64,000 bases of DNA from Paraburkholderia aromaticivorans (GCF_012689525.1 NZ_CP051515.1:3574241-3638240), one strand, 5' to 3'; counted from the first letter of the stretch, positions 17,221 through 26,616 are shown. Notes: generated by a model not told the origin, from the letters alone. Numbers and translations: made by a program.

Positions 17221-18516
17221 TTATGCGCTAGTGATGGCCGATACATCGAGTACATACATCTGGCGCTCGCCTTCATGTACGGAGTCGATGCACACCGCGC
17301 GGCCGTCTCGCCGCCAACGCGGATGCAGATCGCAGCGGTTCTCCTTCGTCAGATCGGGTGGTGTGTAGAAAGAGCCGATGTCGTAGCGCAAACCTTCCTT
17401 GGCGTCGAACAGGAACAACACCCGCTCGTTGGTCTGCGTATCCGGATACGTGTCGGACAACAGCCAGCGCGGATCGACGGGCGAATACGTCATGTGGCCG
17501 TTCTCTGTCAGCACACCCTCGCCGACGACATCGACCTGACCTGAATCACTGTCCTCGTAAAGATGATAGTGAATGCTGCCCGCATGCGGCCCCCAGACAA
17601 TGATGTGCCGCTCGTCCCGCCACAGCGGGTGAGAAATCTGGTACTCGGACTTTTCGTAGTCGAAGGTGCCGACCGCAGTAGGATCGAAATCTTCCGCGAG
17701 CTGCGGCAATGGATGGTCGGAGCATTCAAGCAAGCGCATGACCGTTCCGTCCGGGTTCATCGTGATCAGCCGATGCAGGAAACAGGTCTCGTCGTCTACC
17801 CGCTCGGTCCAACGATGCAGGAACAGCATCCGCGACGACGCCGGATTGATCTCGATATGGCTCACCCAGTGGATTGCCTTCTCCATCGACGCCTTTGGGT
17901 GAAAATTGCGCAAATCGGCGTAACTCACCAGCAACTGCGCGGCCCCAGTAGCAAGGTCCATCCGATAGATGCCGTCGTCGGACGGCGCGAGCGGCAGTTC
18001 GAAGGGGCCACCGTGCTCGCCATATCCAATCGTCTCATGCGTGACGTACAGGCGACGGTAATCGATGCACAGCGCGTAGCGGCTGTTGGGTGCGACCACA
18101 TAGACAGGCAGCGGCAGCACCGTCGCGGCGTTGCTGTCGATATCGTGGATCGCTGCGCCGAAACCCGGATAGCGCGCCGTCATGTCACCGGTGCGGACGT
18201 TGTAAATGATTTTGCGTCCGGGTTCACCATCGAGCCATTGCAGCTGGCAGCCCATTTGCCAGTTCCATGCGCGCGTGGTGCCAACCGCGCGAAATGCCTC
18301 GCTCTCGCCCAGAGCGAAATAGCCAACTTCGGCCTCCAGTTCCGGTGTAAGACGCGCATCCATCATCGGCACCTGATTGGCCAGTAAATAGCGGCCCATC
18401 TTGTCCCAGCCAGATTTGTTGTAGTAACCGAAGAAGTGATGCTTGCCCCCCGACTCTAAGCGGTGTACGGGGCATGGATGTTTGATGACGCAGGACGAAG
18501 TCATGAGCTGATGCAT
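17221..18516 (-). CDS. Beta-propeller protein, oligogalacturonide-lyase-like fold, function unknown
   Basis: A 431-residue cytoplasmic-looking protein without a signal peptide. Repeated blade-like segments end in D-x-x-x-G or Y-x-x-x-D patterns, for example KIIYNVRTGDMTARY, IYRMDLATGAAQLLV and RVLFLFDAKEGLRY, as in WD40-like or TolB/oligogalacturonate-lyase propellers. GGKHHFFGYYNKSGWDKMG near the N terminus and HISH/GPHAGSIHYH are histidine-rich spots that could bind metal. I do not recognise a characterised enzyme. It lies between the amino-acid ABC transporter and a divergent LysR gene. The start may instead be ATG 18504; neither has a clear ribosome-binding site. Confidence 0.6.
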   Translation of the reverse strand: MHQLMTSSCVIKHPCPVHRLESGGKHHFFGYYNKSGWDKMGRYLLANQVPMMDARLTPELEAEVGYFALGESEAFRAVGTTRAWNWQMGCQLQWLDGEPGRKIIYNVRTGDMTARYPGFGAAIHDIDSNAATVLPLPVYVVAPNSRYALCIDYRRLYVTHETIGYGEHGGPFELPLAPSDDGIYRMDLATGAAQLLVSYADLRNFHPKASMEKAIHWVSHIEINPASSRMLFLHRWTERVDDETCFLHRLITMNPDGTVMRLLECSDHPLPQLAEDFDPTAVGTFDYEKSEYQISHPLWRDERHIIVWGPHAGSIHYHLYEDSDSGQVDVVGEGVLTENGHMTYSPVDPRWLLSDTYPDTQTNERVLFLFDAKEGLRYDIGSFYTPPDLTKENRCDLHPRWRRDGRAVCIDSVHEGERQMYVLDVSAITSA

Positions 18517-18681
18517 TTAGAAATCGGTGAGACCGCGATGGGGAGCATTGCAGCCAGAAATGCGATAGCTGGGATCATATATTTGCGTGACCTATGCAAC
18601 GTAATTCTTTTTTTTCGACAGGCTATTCACTCCTGGTATAGTCGAGGCTTGACGCCGTCACCCATCCTCTTCCGTGAAACT

Positions 18682-19593
18682 ATGGCTAGGCCTTTGAATT
18701 TCCAGCAGATCCAGGCCTTTCGCGCCGTGATGCAGATGGGCACCACCACTGGCGCCGCCTCGATGCTAAACACGACACAGCCGTCAATCAGCCGGCGCCT
18801 TGCCGAGTTGCAGAGTTGCACCGAGTTCAAGCTCTTCGACATGCACCAGGGGCGACTTCGCCCGACCAGCGAGGGTAAGCTGCTCTACAAAACCGTCCAG
18901 AAGCATTTCGACGGACTCGAAAAGATCGAATCTGTGGTCGCAATCATGCGTAACTCGGGCACGGGCGCGCTCCGCGTAGGCTGCACGCCAACGCTGGGGG
19001 CTGGGCTGCTGCCGCAGGTGGTGCGCGCATTTCTATCGGAATTTCCGGGCACCTATCTCAACATGCAGACGCTGAGCACGCCTCAGCTAGCCGACCTGCT
19101 GCGGCAAGATCTGTTCGACGTCGTGCTGACCACAGGCAAGCTCGATCCGCGAGACTTCGAGCCGGTGATCATCAAGACCGTGCCGGCGGTTTGCGTGTTG
19201 CCGCCCGGTCACCGGCTGCATGTTGAGCCGGAGATCCACGTGTCCATGCTGCTCGACGAAACGATGCTGTCGCTGGGCGACGCCGACGACCTCACGATCG
19301 AAATCAAGAAGCTGCTGCAAGCTCACGGCTTGTCCGACAATTTTCTGATCGAAACCACGTCATCAATCGCAATCTGCGCACTCGTTGCAGCCGGCAACGG
19401 TATTGGAATCGTCAACCCCTACGTGGCCAGTACGTTTGCAGGGCAGTTGCTGATCAAACCGCTTGTCCCCACTATCGACGTCGCCGTACAGATGGCTATG
19501 CCGAGACACACGGCACCATCACTATTGACGCGTCATTTCGTTGACATCCTGCTGGCACACGTCAATGCGATTTGCACGGACCCCGGGTGCTGA
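18682..19593 (+). CDS. LysR-family transcriptional regulator
   Basis: A 303-residue LysR protein whose start MARPLNFQQIQAFRAVMQMG precedes the HTH (GAASMLNTTQPSISRRLAEL, residues about 21-40). The effector domain follows from about residue 90 (GALRVGCTPTLGAGLLPQVV). The ORF is open back to 18463, but ATG 18682 matches the family. It is divergent from the beta-propeller gene across about 165 bases that are visibly A+T-rich, a likely shared promoter region. It resembles the NocR/OccR-like branch that governs amino-acid or opine uptake, which fits the linked polar amino-acid transporter; this is inference. Confidence 0.83.
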   Translation: MARPLNFQQIQAFRAVMQMGTTTGAASMLNTTQPSISRRLAELQSCTEFKLFDMHQGRLRPTSEGKLLYKTVQKHFDGLEKIESVVAIMRNSGTGALRVGCTPTLGAGLLPQVVRAFLSEFPGTYLNMQTLSTPQLADLLRQDLFDVVLTTGKLDPRDFEPVIIKTVPAVCVLPPGHRLHVEPEIHVSMLLDETMLSLGDADDLTIEIKKLLQAHGLSDNFLIETTSSIAICALVAAGNGIGIVNPYVASTFAGQLLIKPLVPTIDVAVQMAMPRHTAPSLLTRHFVDILLAHVNAICTDPGC

Positions 19594-19655
19594 AAGTAGA
19601 GTTCTGCTGAATTACCCATAGGTCAGGAATTTAGCGGACAAAGTCTGGAATCTGG

Positions 19656-19733
19656 ATTCCATGGACCACTAAACTGCGTCGTCTGCAGGAAAACGTCGAC
19701 GCGGTCGCGCTGGAACTGTCGGCTGATGATCTG
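19656..19733 (+). pseudogene. Aldo/keto reductase C-terminal fragment
   Basis: The + frame from 19656 reads IPWTTKLRRLQENVDAVALE then LSADDL, nearly identical in pattern to the C-terminal IPGTTKLHRLEENVGA region of aldo/keto reductases, where these residues bind NADPH. The barrel-forming N-terminal part is absent and the frame runs into unrelated sequence. It is a gene scar in the 685-base gap between the LysR gene and the GGDEF-EAL gene. Confidence 0.55.
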
Positions 19734-19906
19734 ATGTGCGGCTTCGCGATGCGCGTCACACGCAAACGTTTCTCTCATGCTTCACCCCTATCCGGCAGCA
19801 CTTCGCGTTGCCCAGCCATCAGATGAACTCGGCCTATCATCGGGCCGTACTCAGGTAACGCTTCGACAGATGGCACGGTTGGGCAGTCGCTATCGCAGCT
19901 GACAAA

Positions 19907-19925
19907 GTTATCCAATAAGGATAAC
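19907..19925. promoter_or_regulatory. Inverted repeat of unknown role
   Basis: GTTATCC and GGATAAC form a perfect seven-base inverted repeat around AATAA. It lies about 350 bases upstream of the GGDEF-EAL start in otherwise non-coding DNA. It could be an operator or a fragment of a mobile-element end; nothing else in the gap identifies it. Confidence 0.3.
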
Positions 19926-20279
19926 TACTATTGTCCACAGAGGCCGTCTATTCGCGCTAACTGGACAGCCCATATCTTCATCCGGTCGATTACTTCGTGC
20001 GGCAATGCGTTCACCTTTGCTTTACGCGTTCACCCAAACGGCCCGTTTTCGCACCACCGATTCTCGGATATCGTGGCGACACGTTCATCACTTCCTGCGC
20101 TGAGGAATGCACATCATGCTGCTCATGCCGGTATGCATGCTTCTAACCTACATGACAATTCGTCATGCAAAACACATAGATTCACTCGTGCGCTACGGAT
20201 CAGATCGCCGCCGCCGGCGTTATTAAGCAGCGTTTTCAGGCTATCCGCGCCGGACGAAGTTCTAAGAAGGAGTGCAAAG

Positions 20280-21725
20280 ATGACTCGTCGAGCGACCATT
20301 GCGAGCGTCAAGGCAAGTCCGCCCGATCTGGCCGCTAGCATGCCGGTCGACGACGCGGCGTTTCATATGCGCTGGGGAGTGAGCAGTGAACAGCCGAGTC
20401 CCATTCGACACTTAGGCTATGCGTCGTTTCTCGATTCGCTCACCGGTTTGTATAACCGCGCTTACGTGGCTGAACGCGTGCAGCATTTGCTGAAATTGAT
20501 GCCTGCGGCGCGCGTCGCCGTGCTTTTCATCAATCTCGATTGCTTCGGCAAGGTCAACGATATCGCCGGTTACGATCTTGGCGACCGCGTTTTGCGCGGC
20601 GTCGCGCGCCGGCTTGCCGGACTGATGAATCATGACGACCTGCTCGGGCGCATCTGTGGTGACGAGTTCGTTGTCGTCGTCGATAAGCGCGGCGACGCGC
20701 CGGCCATCGGCGAGTTCGCGTTGCGAATCCTGGACCTGTTCAGCGCGCCGTTGGAAATTGCGGGCCGTGAGTATCACCTGGGTGCATCGATCGGCATTGC
20801 CTGCTCCTCCGATGGCGCTCGCGATGCGGACGCGCTGATACGCGACGCCGGCTCGGCGATGCGTCGCGCGAAGGAGAGCGGCCGCGGCCGGGTGCAATTT
20901 TTCACGCAGGGCTTGCAAGACCAATTGCAACGTCGCTTCAGGGTGGTGGAGTTGTTGCACCACGCGCTTGCTGCCGGTGAACTGAAGCTGGCCTATCAGC
21001 CCATCATTGACAGCGCGTCGCACGAGGCGGTGGGCGCCGAAGCGCTGCTGCGCTGGACCAGCAGCGAGCTGGGCGAAGTCGCGCCAGCCGAGTTCGTACC
21101 GGTTGCGGAGGAGGCCGGTCTGATGGAGAGCATAGGCGACTGGGTGCTGGAACAGGCCTGCGCCCAGGCCGCTCAATGGCGCAGGAGCATTGCGCCGCGC
21201 CTGCCTGTCTCCGTCAACATTTCGCCGCTCCAGTTCAACGAGCGCCTCGTGCGGCACGTTGCCGCGTGCCTCGAACGCAGCGGGCTCGACCCATTGGCGT
21301 TGCAACTGGAAATCACGGAGCGCGTATTAATGCCGGATGACCCGGCGGTTGCGGCGACGACGGCAGCACTGGCGGATCTCGGCGTCACGCTCGCTCTCGA
21401 CGACTTTGGCACGGGCTACGCATCGCTGTCGTACCTGAAGCGCTTTGCTTTGCACAACCTGAAGATCGATCGATCGTTCGTCGCGGGCTTGCCACACGAT
21501 AGCGAATCGATCGCGATCACGCGTGCGCTTGTGACGATGGCTCACGCGTGCAGCATGACAATCACGGCCGAAGGCGTGGAAACCCTCGAACAGGCAACGG
21601 CCTTGCGCGAGATGGGCTGCGACATGCTGCAGGGTTACCTGTTCAGCCGTCCGGCGAGCGCGGATGAATTTGCCGGCGCGCTGCTGGGCGCGAGTCGCGC
21701 GAATATACGGCGCGCTACGCAGTAG
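20280..21725 (+). CDS. GGDEF-EAL protein, probable cyclic-di-GMP phosphodiesterase with degenerate GGDEF
   Basis: A 481-residue protein with a GGDEF-type domain at about residues 50-205 and an EAL domain at about 220-470. The GGDEF signature is changed to CGDEF (residues 126-130), which usually abolishes diguanylate cyclase activity. The EAL domain keeps AEALLRW, LEITERVLM, LALDDFGTGYASLSYL, LKIDRSFV and TAEGVETLEQ, the residues that bind metal and substrate, so c-di-GMP hydrolysis is likely. There is no membrane segment or other sensor domain. The ATG at 20280 is chosen because AAGGAG lies eight bases upstream. It is isolated between two stretches of gene debris. Confidence 0.85.
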   Translation: MTRRATIASVKASPPDLAASMPVDDAAFHMRWGVSSEQPSPIRHLGYASFLDSLTGLYNRAYVAERVQHLLKLMPAARVAVLFINLDCFGKVNDIAGYDLGDRVLRGVARRLAGLMNHDDLLGRICGDEFVVVVDKRGDAPAIGEFALRILDLFSAPLEIAGREYHLGASIGIACSSDGARDADALIRDAGSAMRRAKESGRGRVQFFTQGLQDQLQRRFRVVELLHHALAAGELKLAYQPIIDSASHEAVGAEALLRWTSSELGEVAPAEFVPVAEEAGLMESIGDWVLEQACAQAAQWRRSIAPRLPVSVNISPLQFNERLVRHVAACLERSGLDPLALQLEITERVLMPDDPAVAATTAALADLGVTLALDDFGTGYASLSYLKRFALHNLKIDRSFVAGLPHDSESIAITRALVTMAHACSMTITAEGVETLEQATALREMGCDMLQGYLFSRPASADEFAGALLGASRANIRRATQ

Positions 21726-21822
21726 AGCATTCGGCAACATAACAATTGAAATTGTCGGCGCGTCGCGACGTCTTCGGGGACGTCTTTGTGTTGCCGACAG
21801 GATGCGAATCAGGAGAGAGACC

Positions 21823-22095
21823 ATGTTCGATGCGGAAATCGCCGCAACACTGCTAAACCGCTGGGCTGCTCAGGCGCCCACGGAAGAATGCCACCCGTAC
21901 CTTGGGCTGCTGCGCGAAGGCAACCTGCACTTCATTCACGAAGTCGACTGCGTAGGCACACGCGGCATTCGCGACACGGGCGCATGTTGTACCGAATCGC
22001 TGTTTTTCGGCGACGGTTCGCGGGCGTTGCGAGTCGGCGCGCCGGACAGCGAAACAGGTTGGACCCGATGGTCGGCGCTGCAACCACTTCAATGA
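21823..22095 (+). CDS. Small hypothetical protein
   Basis: A 90-residue ORF with an AGGAGAGAGA ribosome-binding site. The product is soluble, has four cysteines (two adjacent, ACCTES) and a segment LGLLREGNLHFIHEVDCVG. I recognise no family. It sits between the GGDEF-EAL gene and a clear pseudogene, so it could be the surviving start of a disrupted gene, but the good ribosome-binding site argues that it is or recently was translated. Confidence 0.4.
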   Translation: MFDAEIAATLLNRWAAQAPTEECHPYLGLLREGNLHFIHEVDCVGTRGIRDTGACCTESLFFGDGSRALRVGAPDSETGWTRWSALQPLQ

Positions 22096-22135
22096 CACGC
22101 GCCGCAGCGACGACGGCGGCCCGGTTGCGAACAAG

Positions 22136-22464
22136 CCTACATGTATGGGGCGGTGCCGGTGGGTGGGATTTCGCATCCGGCATCACCGTGCCCTATGTCT
22201 GGACCGAAGTGACCGCGTCGCTCGCGGTGGGAGGCGCTGGCGCCTCGACGAGCGACCGCGCATCGAATCTATTCGACCTCTATTTCACTCAACGTTGTCG
22301 CGGGCCTGCAGTTCTACCCGACCAACACTGCGACCGATTACCACAATGCACCTCTTTTCACGCTCGATATCATGGCATCGAAGAGGTTTGCGAACGGTCT
22401 CGGTGTAGGCCTCGTGGCCGGAACCGTGCAACAGCTCGGCAACGACTCAGGACAGGAAAGGATT
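22136..22464 (+). pseudogene. SphA/MetA-pathway outer-membrane protein remnant
   Basis: Two fragments of one gene are joined in different frames. At about 22136-22288 the frame reads GGWDFASGITVPYVWTEV, then DRASNLFDLYF. From 22288 another frame reads LNVVAGLQFYPTNTATDYHN then GLGVGLVAGTVQQLGNDSGQ. Both match the phenol-degradation MetA-like (SphA) outer-membrane family, which forms beta-barrels thought to take up hydrophobic substrates. The middle of the barrel is deleted and both ends are missing. The break runs directly into the next ORF. Confidence 0.6.
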
Positions 22465-22465
22465 C

Positions 22466-22858
22466 ATGGAACTCAATATCGTTGAGCAAGTCGCATTGAC
22501 GCTGCGACGCATGGGTGAACACAGACGGCTGGTTCCCTACCAGCGCTTTCACGCGCTCTTCGACCGGATGGATCCGCTGTCCAGCCGGTATGCCACGCTC
22601 GAGAAAGCTGTTGCTCTGCTGGCTGGGGAGAGCGGCGTCGACTACGGTGCGCTACTCACATCGGCTAATGGACTTGCGGGAAAGGAATTCTATTTGCGCT
22701 TCAGGCGCAACAGATTCGACGACTACCTGGCTATCATGGGCAGTCAGATGCATGAACATTCGTTAAAGAAAAAGAGGTGTCTCGTTGAAGCAGAGCGTGC
22801 CCGTGTTTTCGATGATGCAATGCGGCGGCAACGCTCCGCCGAGAGGGAGACGGCATGA
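22466..22858 (+). CDS. Conserved-looking hypothetical protein, 130 aa
   Basis: A 130-residue, mostly alpha-helical, charged protein starting MELNIVEQVALTLRRMG with AGGAAAGG in the ribosome-binding position. The C-terminal 40 residues are rich in Arg/Lys/Glu. No signal peptide, membrane helix or known motif is visible. It begins two bases after the SphA-type pseudogene, so its own upstream region has been replaced; expression is uncertain. Function unknown. Confidence 0.5.
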   Translation: MELNIVEQVALTLRRMGEHRRLVPYQRFHALFDRMDPLSSRYATLEKAVALLAGESGVDYGALLTSANGLAGKEFYLRFRRNRFDDYLAIMGSQMHEHSLKKKRCLVEAERARVFDDAMRRQRSAERETA

Positions 22859-23081
22859 CGAATCGCTGGGTTGATTTGCGCATGCCGGTTGTGCCATTCG
22901 GTGCGCGTGCCGGCTGGCAATCAGAAACTCGTGCTCCAGGCGGGCGTCGGACCAGATGGTGACGATGCCCGGCCGTGCGCCTGTCGAAAGCAGTGCGCAG
23001 GCAACAGCAACATCGTGTTTTCTGCAGGCCCCAGGGACGCACGCTGTAGCAGTAGGCAACAAGGGCGCAGCCTGAATACGT

Positions 23082-24413
23082 TTATCGCGCGGCTTCCTTG
23101 CGTCGCAAGGTATCGGGCAATCCGTACAGCACGATCAACGCGCACACCAGGCTCATCGCACCGATCACATACAAGGCTGGCGTCGTACTGCCGGTCAGGT
23201 CTCGCACGCGTCCCACCATGATCGGGCTCACAATCCCGCCCAGCTGCCCGAGCGTGTTGATCAAGGCGATCCCACCGGCCGCGCCGGCGCCCGTGACGAG
23301 CTTCGGTGGCAACGCCCAGAACGCCGGAATCGAAGCGACCACGCCCGCGCCCATCACAGCCAGCGCGACGACCAGCAACGCCGTCTGCTTGTCGAAGAAG
23401 CCTGCGGCAAAGAAGCCGATCGCCGACATGACCAGCAAGCCGAACACGAACTTGCGCCGTTCGCCGCTCGCATCGGACAAGCGCCCGACCACCACCATGC
23501 AGATTGCGCCGGCAATATAAGGCACCGCCGTCAGCAAACCGATCACCGTCGGATTGTTCGTACCCGCCGCGTGGATCAGATGCGGCGCCCAGAAGTTCAA
23601 GCCGTACGACGCCACCTGAATCAGGAAGTACACCAGCCCCAGCGTGAGAAAGCCCGGTGTCCTGATCGCGCCCATCAACGAATGTCCGGTGTCCGGATGA
23701 CGGCTTTGCTGCGCAATCTGCCCGGACAGAAAGGACTTTTCCGCGGACGACAGCCAACCCGCGTCTTCGATACGATCCTTCAGCAGTTTCAGCACCAGAT
23801 AGCCGAGCACGATGCACGGCAAGCCGCCGAGCAGAAACAGCCAGTGCCAGCCCGGCATGCCCAGCACGCCGTTCATGTGTCCAATCACGAGTCCCGCGAG
23901 CGGCGCGCCGACCAGGCCGGAAAACGCGGACGCCAGAAACAGCATCGACGTGACACGCCCGCGATAGCTCGGCGGAAACCACAGCGTCAGGTAGTACAGC
24001 ACGCCCGGCGCGAAGCCCGCTTCCATGGCGCCGATCACGAAGCGCAACCCGTAGAACTGCCATTCGTTGCTGACGAACACCATCGCGGCCGTCGCCAGTC
24101 CCCACGAGATCATGATCCGTGCGATCCAGCGTCGCGCGCCGACCTTGTACAAAAACAGATTGCTTGGGACTTCGAACAGCACGTAGCCAATCACGAACAG
24201 ACTCGCACCGAGACCATAAGCGGTGTCGGACAAGCCAAGGTCGCTCTGCAACTGGAACTTCGCGAAGCTGATGTTGATGCGGTCGAAGAATGCAAACAGA
24301 TAGCAGATCATGATCAACGGCATCAACCGCCACGCCACTTTGCGGATGATGGCCGCGGCATCGTTCGCGCTGTGCTCGCGGTTGCCGGTTGCGACTGCGC
24401 CCAGGTCACTCAT
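23082..24413 (-). CDS. MFS transporter, metabolite:H+ symporter (ACS) type
   Basis: A 443-residue, twelve-helix carrier. The first helix contains LMPLIMICYLFAFFDRINIS, the characteristic D-R-x-N ACS signature, and NLFLYKVGARRWIARIMISW is the loop 2-3 region. Such permeases import organic acids. The start is placed at 24413 because TTTGGAGACGAAC precedes it; the frame is open to 24446 without a ribosome-binding site. The gene follows an HMG-CoA-lyase-like gene by about 60 bases, in the same direction, and probably brings in the substrate that the CoA-transferase and lyase act on. Confidence 0.87.
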   Translation of the reverse strand: MSDLGAVATGNREHSANDAAAIIRKVAWRLMPLIMICYLFAFFDRINISFAKFQLQSDLGLSDTAYGLGASLFVIGYVLFEVPSNLFLYKVGARRWIARIMISWGLATAAMVFVSNEWQFYGLRFVIGAMEAGFAPGVLYYLTLWFPPSYRGRVTSMLFLASAFSGLVGAPLAGLVIGHMNGVLGMPGWHWLFLLGGLPCIVLGYLVLKLLKDRIEDAGWLSSAEKSFLSGQIAQQSRHPDTGHSLMGAIRTPGFLTLGLVYFLIQVASYGLNFWAPHLIHAAGTNNPTVIGLLTAVPYIAGAICMVVVGRLSDASGERRKFVFGLLVMSAIGFFAAGFFDKQTALLVVALAVMGAGVVASIPAFWALPPKLVTGAGAAGGIALINTLGQLGGIVSPIMVGRVRDLTGSTTPALYVIGAMSLVCALIVLYGLPDTLRRKEAAR

Positions 24414-24472
24414 GTTCGTCTCCAAAGCCGGATTCGGCGAAGCCATCCGGTCGTTTAATCGATTAGGGGATG

Positions 24473-25426
24473 TCAGATTTGCAGAACGTATTCAGGCACG
24501 GGATGCAGGTCGCAGTTACGACCCGCCTTCGCCAATTGTCCAGGCACGTCGTGGCCGAGCAACGCCGGCAGGCCGCGCGACAACGCGATCAGCTTTTCCA
24601 GATCGATCCCGGTCGGAATGCCCATTTCGTCGCACAGGTTCACGAGATCTTCCGTGCAGATGTTGCCGGACGCGCCCGGCGCGAACGGACATCCGCCAAG
24701 GCCGCCCAACGCGGCGTCGAAGCGGCGCGCGCCGGCTTCGTAGGCCGCCAGCACATTTGCGAGACCCAGCCCGCGCGTGTTGTGAAAGTGCAGCGTGAGC
24801 GCGGTGGCCGGCAGCCGTTCCAGCACGCGAGTAACCAGTCGCGTCACCTGGCGCGGGTTCGCCATGCCGGTCGTGTCGGCGAGCGTGATGCCCTCGATCC
24901 CCATCTCGCGATACGTATCGACAATGCTGATCACGCGGTCTTCGTCGATCTTGCCTTCGAACGGACAGCCGAACGCGGTTGCCACCGACGCGTTCAACAG
25001 CACGCCCGAGCCCTTCACGTGCCGCACGATATCGCCGAACGCCACCAGCGACGACTCGCAACTCATCCGCATGTTGGCGCGGTTGTGGGTCTGACTCGCG
25101 GACATCACGAGGTTCAGTTCATCGGCACGCGAAGCCAGCGCGCGTTCGGCGCCCTTCAGATTCGGGATCAGCGCGACGTAGATCACGCCGGGTTGCCGCT
25201 CGATCTGCTGGAACACGGCGTCGCCGTCACGCAGGGCAGGGATCGCTTTCGGCGAGACGAACGAGCCGGCCTCGATGCGTGTAAAACCAGCGGTAGACAA
25301 CGCATTGATCAGCGCGATCTTGTCGGGCGTGTCGACCCAGGTGGGTTCGATCTGCAAGCCGTCGCGCGGCGCGACTTCCTGCACGATCAGTTTGTCGTAG
25401 TGCGGGGTGTTCAAAGCGCGAGTCAT
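24473..25426 (-). CDS. Hydroxymethylglutaryl-CoA lyase-like protein
   Basis: A 317-residue TIM-barrel lyase of the HMGL family. VAPRDGLQ carries the catalytic Arg-Asp, TLHFHNTRGLGL the metal-binding H-x-H, and GGLGGCPFAPGASGN the active-site cysteine signature. The family cleaves 3-hydroxy-3-methylglutaryl-CoA, or close analogues such as citramalyl-type thioesters, to acetyl-CoA and an oxo-acid. Its start codon overlaps the stop of the CoA-transferase (25423-25426), so the two are translationally coupled. Together they can activate a dicarboxylate as CoA ester and split it. Confidence 0.88.
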   Translation of the reverse strand: MTRALNTPHYDKLIVQEVAPRDGLQIEPTWVDTPDKIALINALSTAGFTRIEAGSFVSPKAIPALRDGDAVFQQIERQPGVIYVALIPNLKGAERALASRADELNLVMSASQTHNRANMRMSCESSLVAFGDIVRHVKGSGVLLNASVATAFGCPFEGKIDEDRVISIVDTYREMGIEGITLADTTGMANPRQVTRLVTRVLERLPATALTLHFHNTRGLGLANVLAAYEAGARRFDAALGGLGGCPFAPGASGNICTEDLVNLCDEMGIPTGIDLEKLIALSRGLPALLGHDVPGQLAKAGRNCDLHPVPEYVLQI

Positions 25427-26616
25427 TGCACGGCTCCTTCGCGGCGCAGCCGCTCGATATCTTCGTCGGCGAATCCCAGTTCGCTGAGCACGCTGCCGGT
25501 ATGTTCGCCGAGCGCCGGCCCTTGCCAACGCACTTCGCCCGGCGTGTCCGAGAGCTTCGGCACGATCCCCGGCATCTTCACCGACGCGCCGCCCGGCAGT
25601 TGCGCCTCCAACAACATGTCGCGTGCCTGGTAGTGCGGATCGGCGACGATGTCGGCCACCGAATAGATGCGCCCCGACGGCACTTCAGCGCGTTCGAGCG
25701 CCGCCAGCACGTCGTCGGTGGAGTGATGCGAGGTCCACTCGGTGATGGCCTGATCGAGCATCGCGCAGTGCTGAACACGCCCGTCGTTACGCGCCAACGC
25801 GGGATCGTCTGCGAGATCGGGACGGCCGATCACCTGCATCAGGCGCTTGAAAATCGGATCGCTATTGCCGGCGATTACGACGAAGCCTTCGTCTTCCGTG
25901 CGATATGTATTCGACGGCGCGATGCCCGGCAACGCACCGCCGCTGCGTTCGCGCACGTGGCCGAGCAGATCGTATTCGGGCACGAGGCTTTCCATCAGAT
26001 TGAACACGCTCTCGACCAGCGAGACATCGACCACCTGGCCTTCGCCCTGTCCGGTCTTCACGCGCAGCAACGACATCAGCGCGCCGATCACGCCATGCAA
26101 CGACGCGAGCGAATCGCCGAGACTCACGCCGACGCGCGCCGGCGCACCGTCCACGTCGCCGGTCGTGTAGCGAATGCCGCCCATCGCCTCGCCGATCGCG
26201 CCGAAGCCCGGCCGATCACGATACGGACCGCTCTGGCCGTAGCCGGAAATGCGGACCATCGTCAGTTTCGGATTGATGGCGTGCAGCACGTCCCAGCCGA
26301 GGCCGAGCTTTTCGAGCGCGCCGGGACGGAGGTTTTCGATCACGACATCGGCGTCGGCCGCGAGCCGTTTGACGATCTCGACACCGTCCGCCGACTTCAG
26401 ATTCACGCAGATGGACTTCTTGTTGCGCGACTGCAGATACCACCAGAGCGAAGTGCCCTCATGCAGCTTGCGCCATTTGCGAAGGGGATCGCCGGTCTCG
26501 GGCGCTTCGATCTTGATGACGTCGGCGCCGAACTCGGCCATGAGGCGCGCGGCAAACGGCGCGGCGATAAGGGTTCCGATCTCGATGACGCGGATACCCT
26601 GAAGCGGTCCACCCAT
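25423..26616 (-). CDS. CaiB/BaiF (class III) CoA-transferase
   Basis: A 397-residue class III CoA-transferase starting MGGPLQGIRVIEIGTLIAAP, the conserved family opening. NRNKKSICVNLKSADG-like and VVIENLRPGALEKLGLGWD segments match the family, as does GPYRDRPGFGAIGEAMGG. The last reads GFG where formyl-CoA transferase has the tyrosine-aspartate motif, a change shared by a large subgroup, so the catalytic acid should be checked by alignment. The gene is coupled by a four-base overlap to the HMG-CoA-lyase-like gene. A role in converting a branched dicarboxylate such as 3-hydroxy-3-methylglutarate to its CoA ester is an inference from that pairing. Confidence 0.85.
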   Translation of the reverse strand: MGGPLQGIRVIEIGTLIAAPFAARLMAEFGADVIKIEAPETGDPLRKWRKLHEGTSLWWYLQSRNKKSICVNLKSADGVEIVKRLAADADVVIENLRPGALEKLGLGWDVLHAINPKLTMVRISGYGQSGPYRDRPGFGAIGEAMGGIRYTTGDVDGAPARVGVSLGDSLASLHGVIGALMSLLRVKTGQGEGQVVDVSLVESVFNLMESLVPEYDLLGHVRERSGGALPGIAPSNTYRTEDEGFVVIAGNSDPIFKRLMQVIGRPDLADDPALARNDGRVQHCAMLDQAITEWTSHHSTDDVLAALERAEVPSGRIYSVADIVADPHYQARDMLLEAQLPGGASVKMPGIVPKLSDTPGEVRWQGPALGEHTGSVLSELGFADEDIERLRREGAVQ

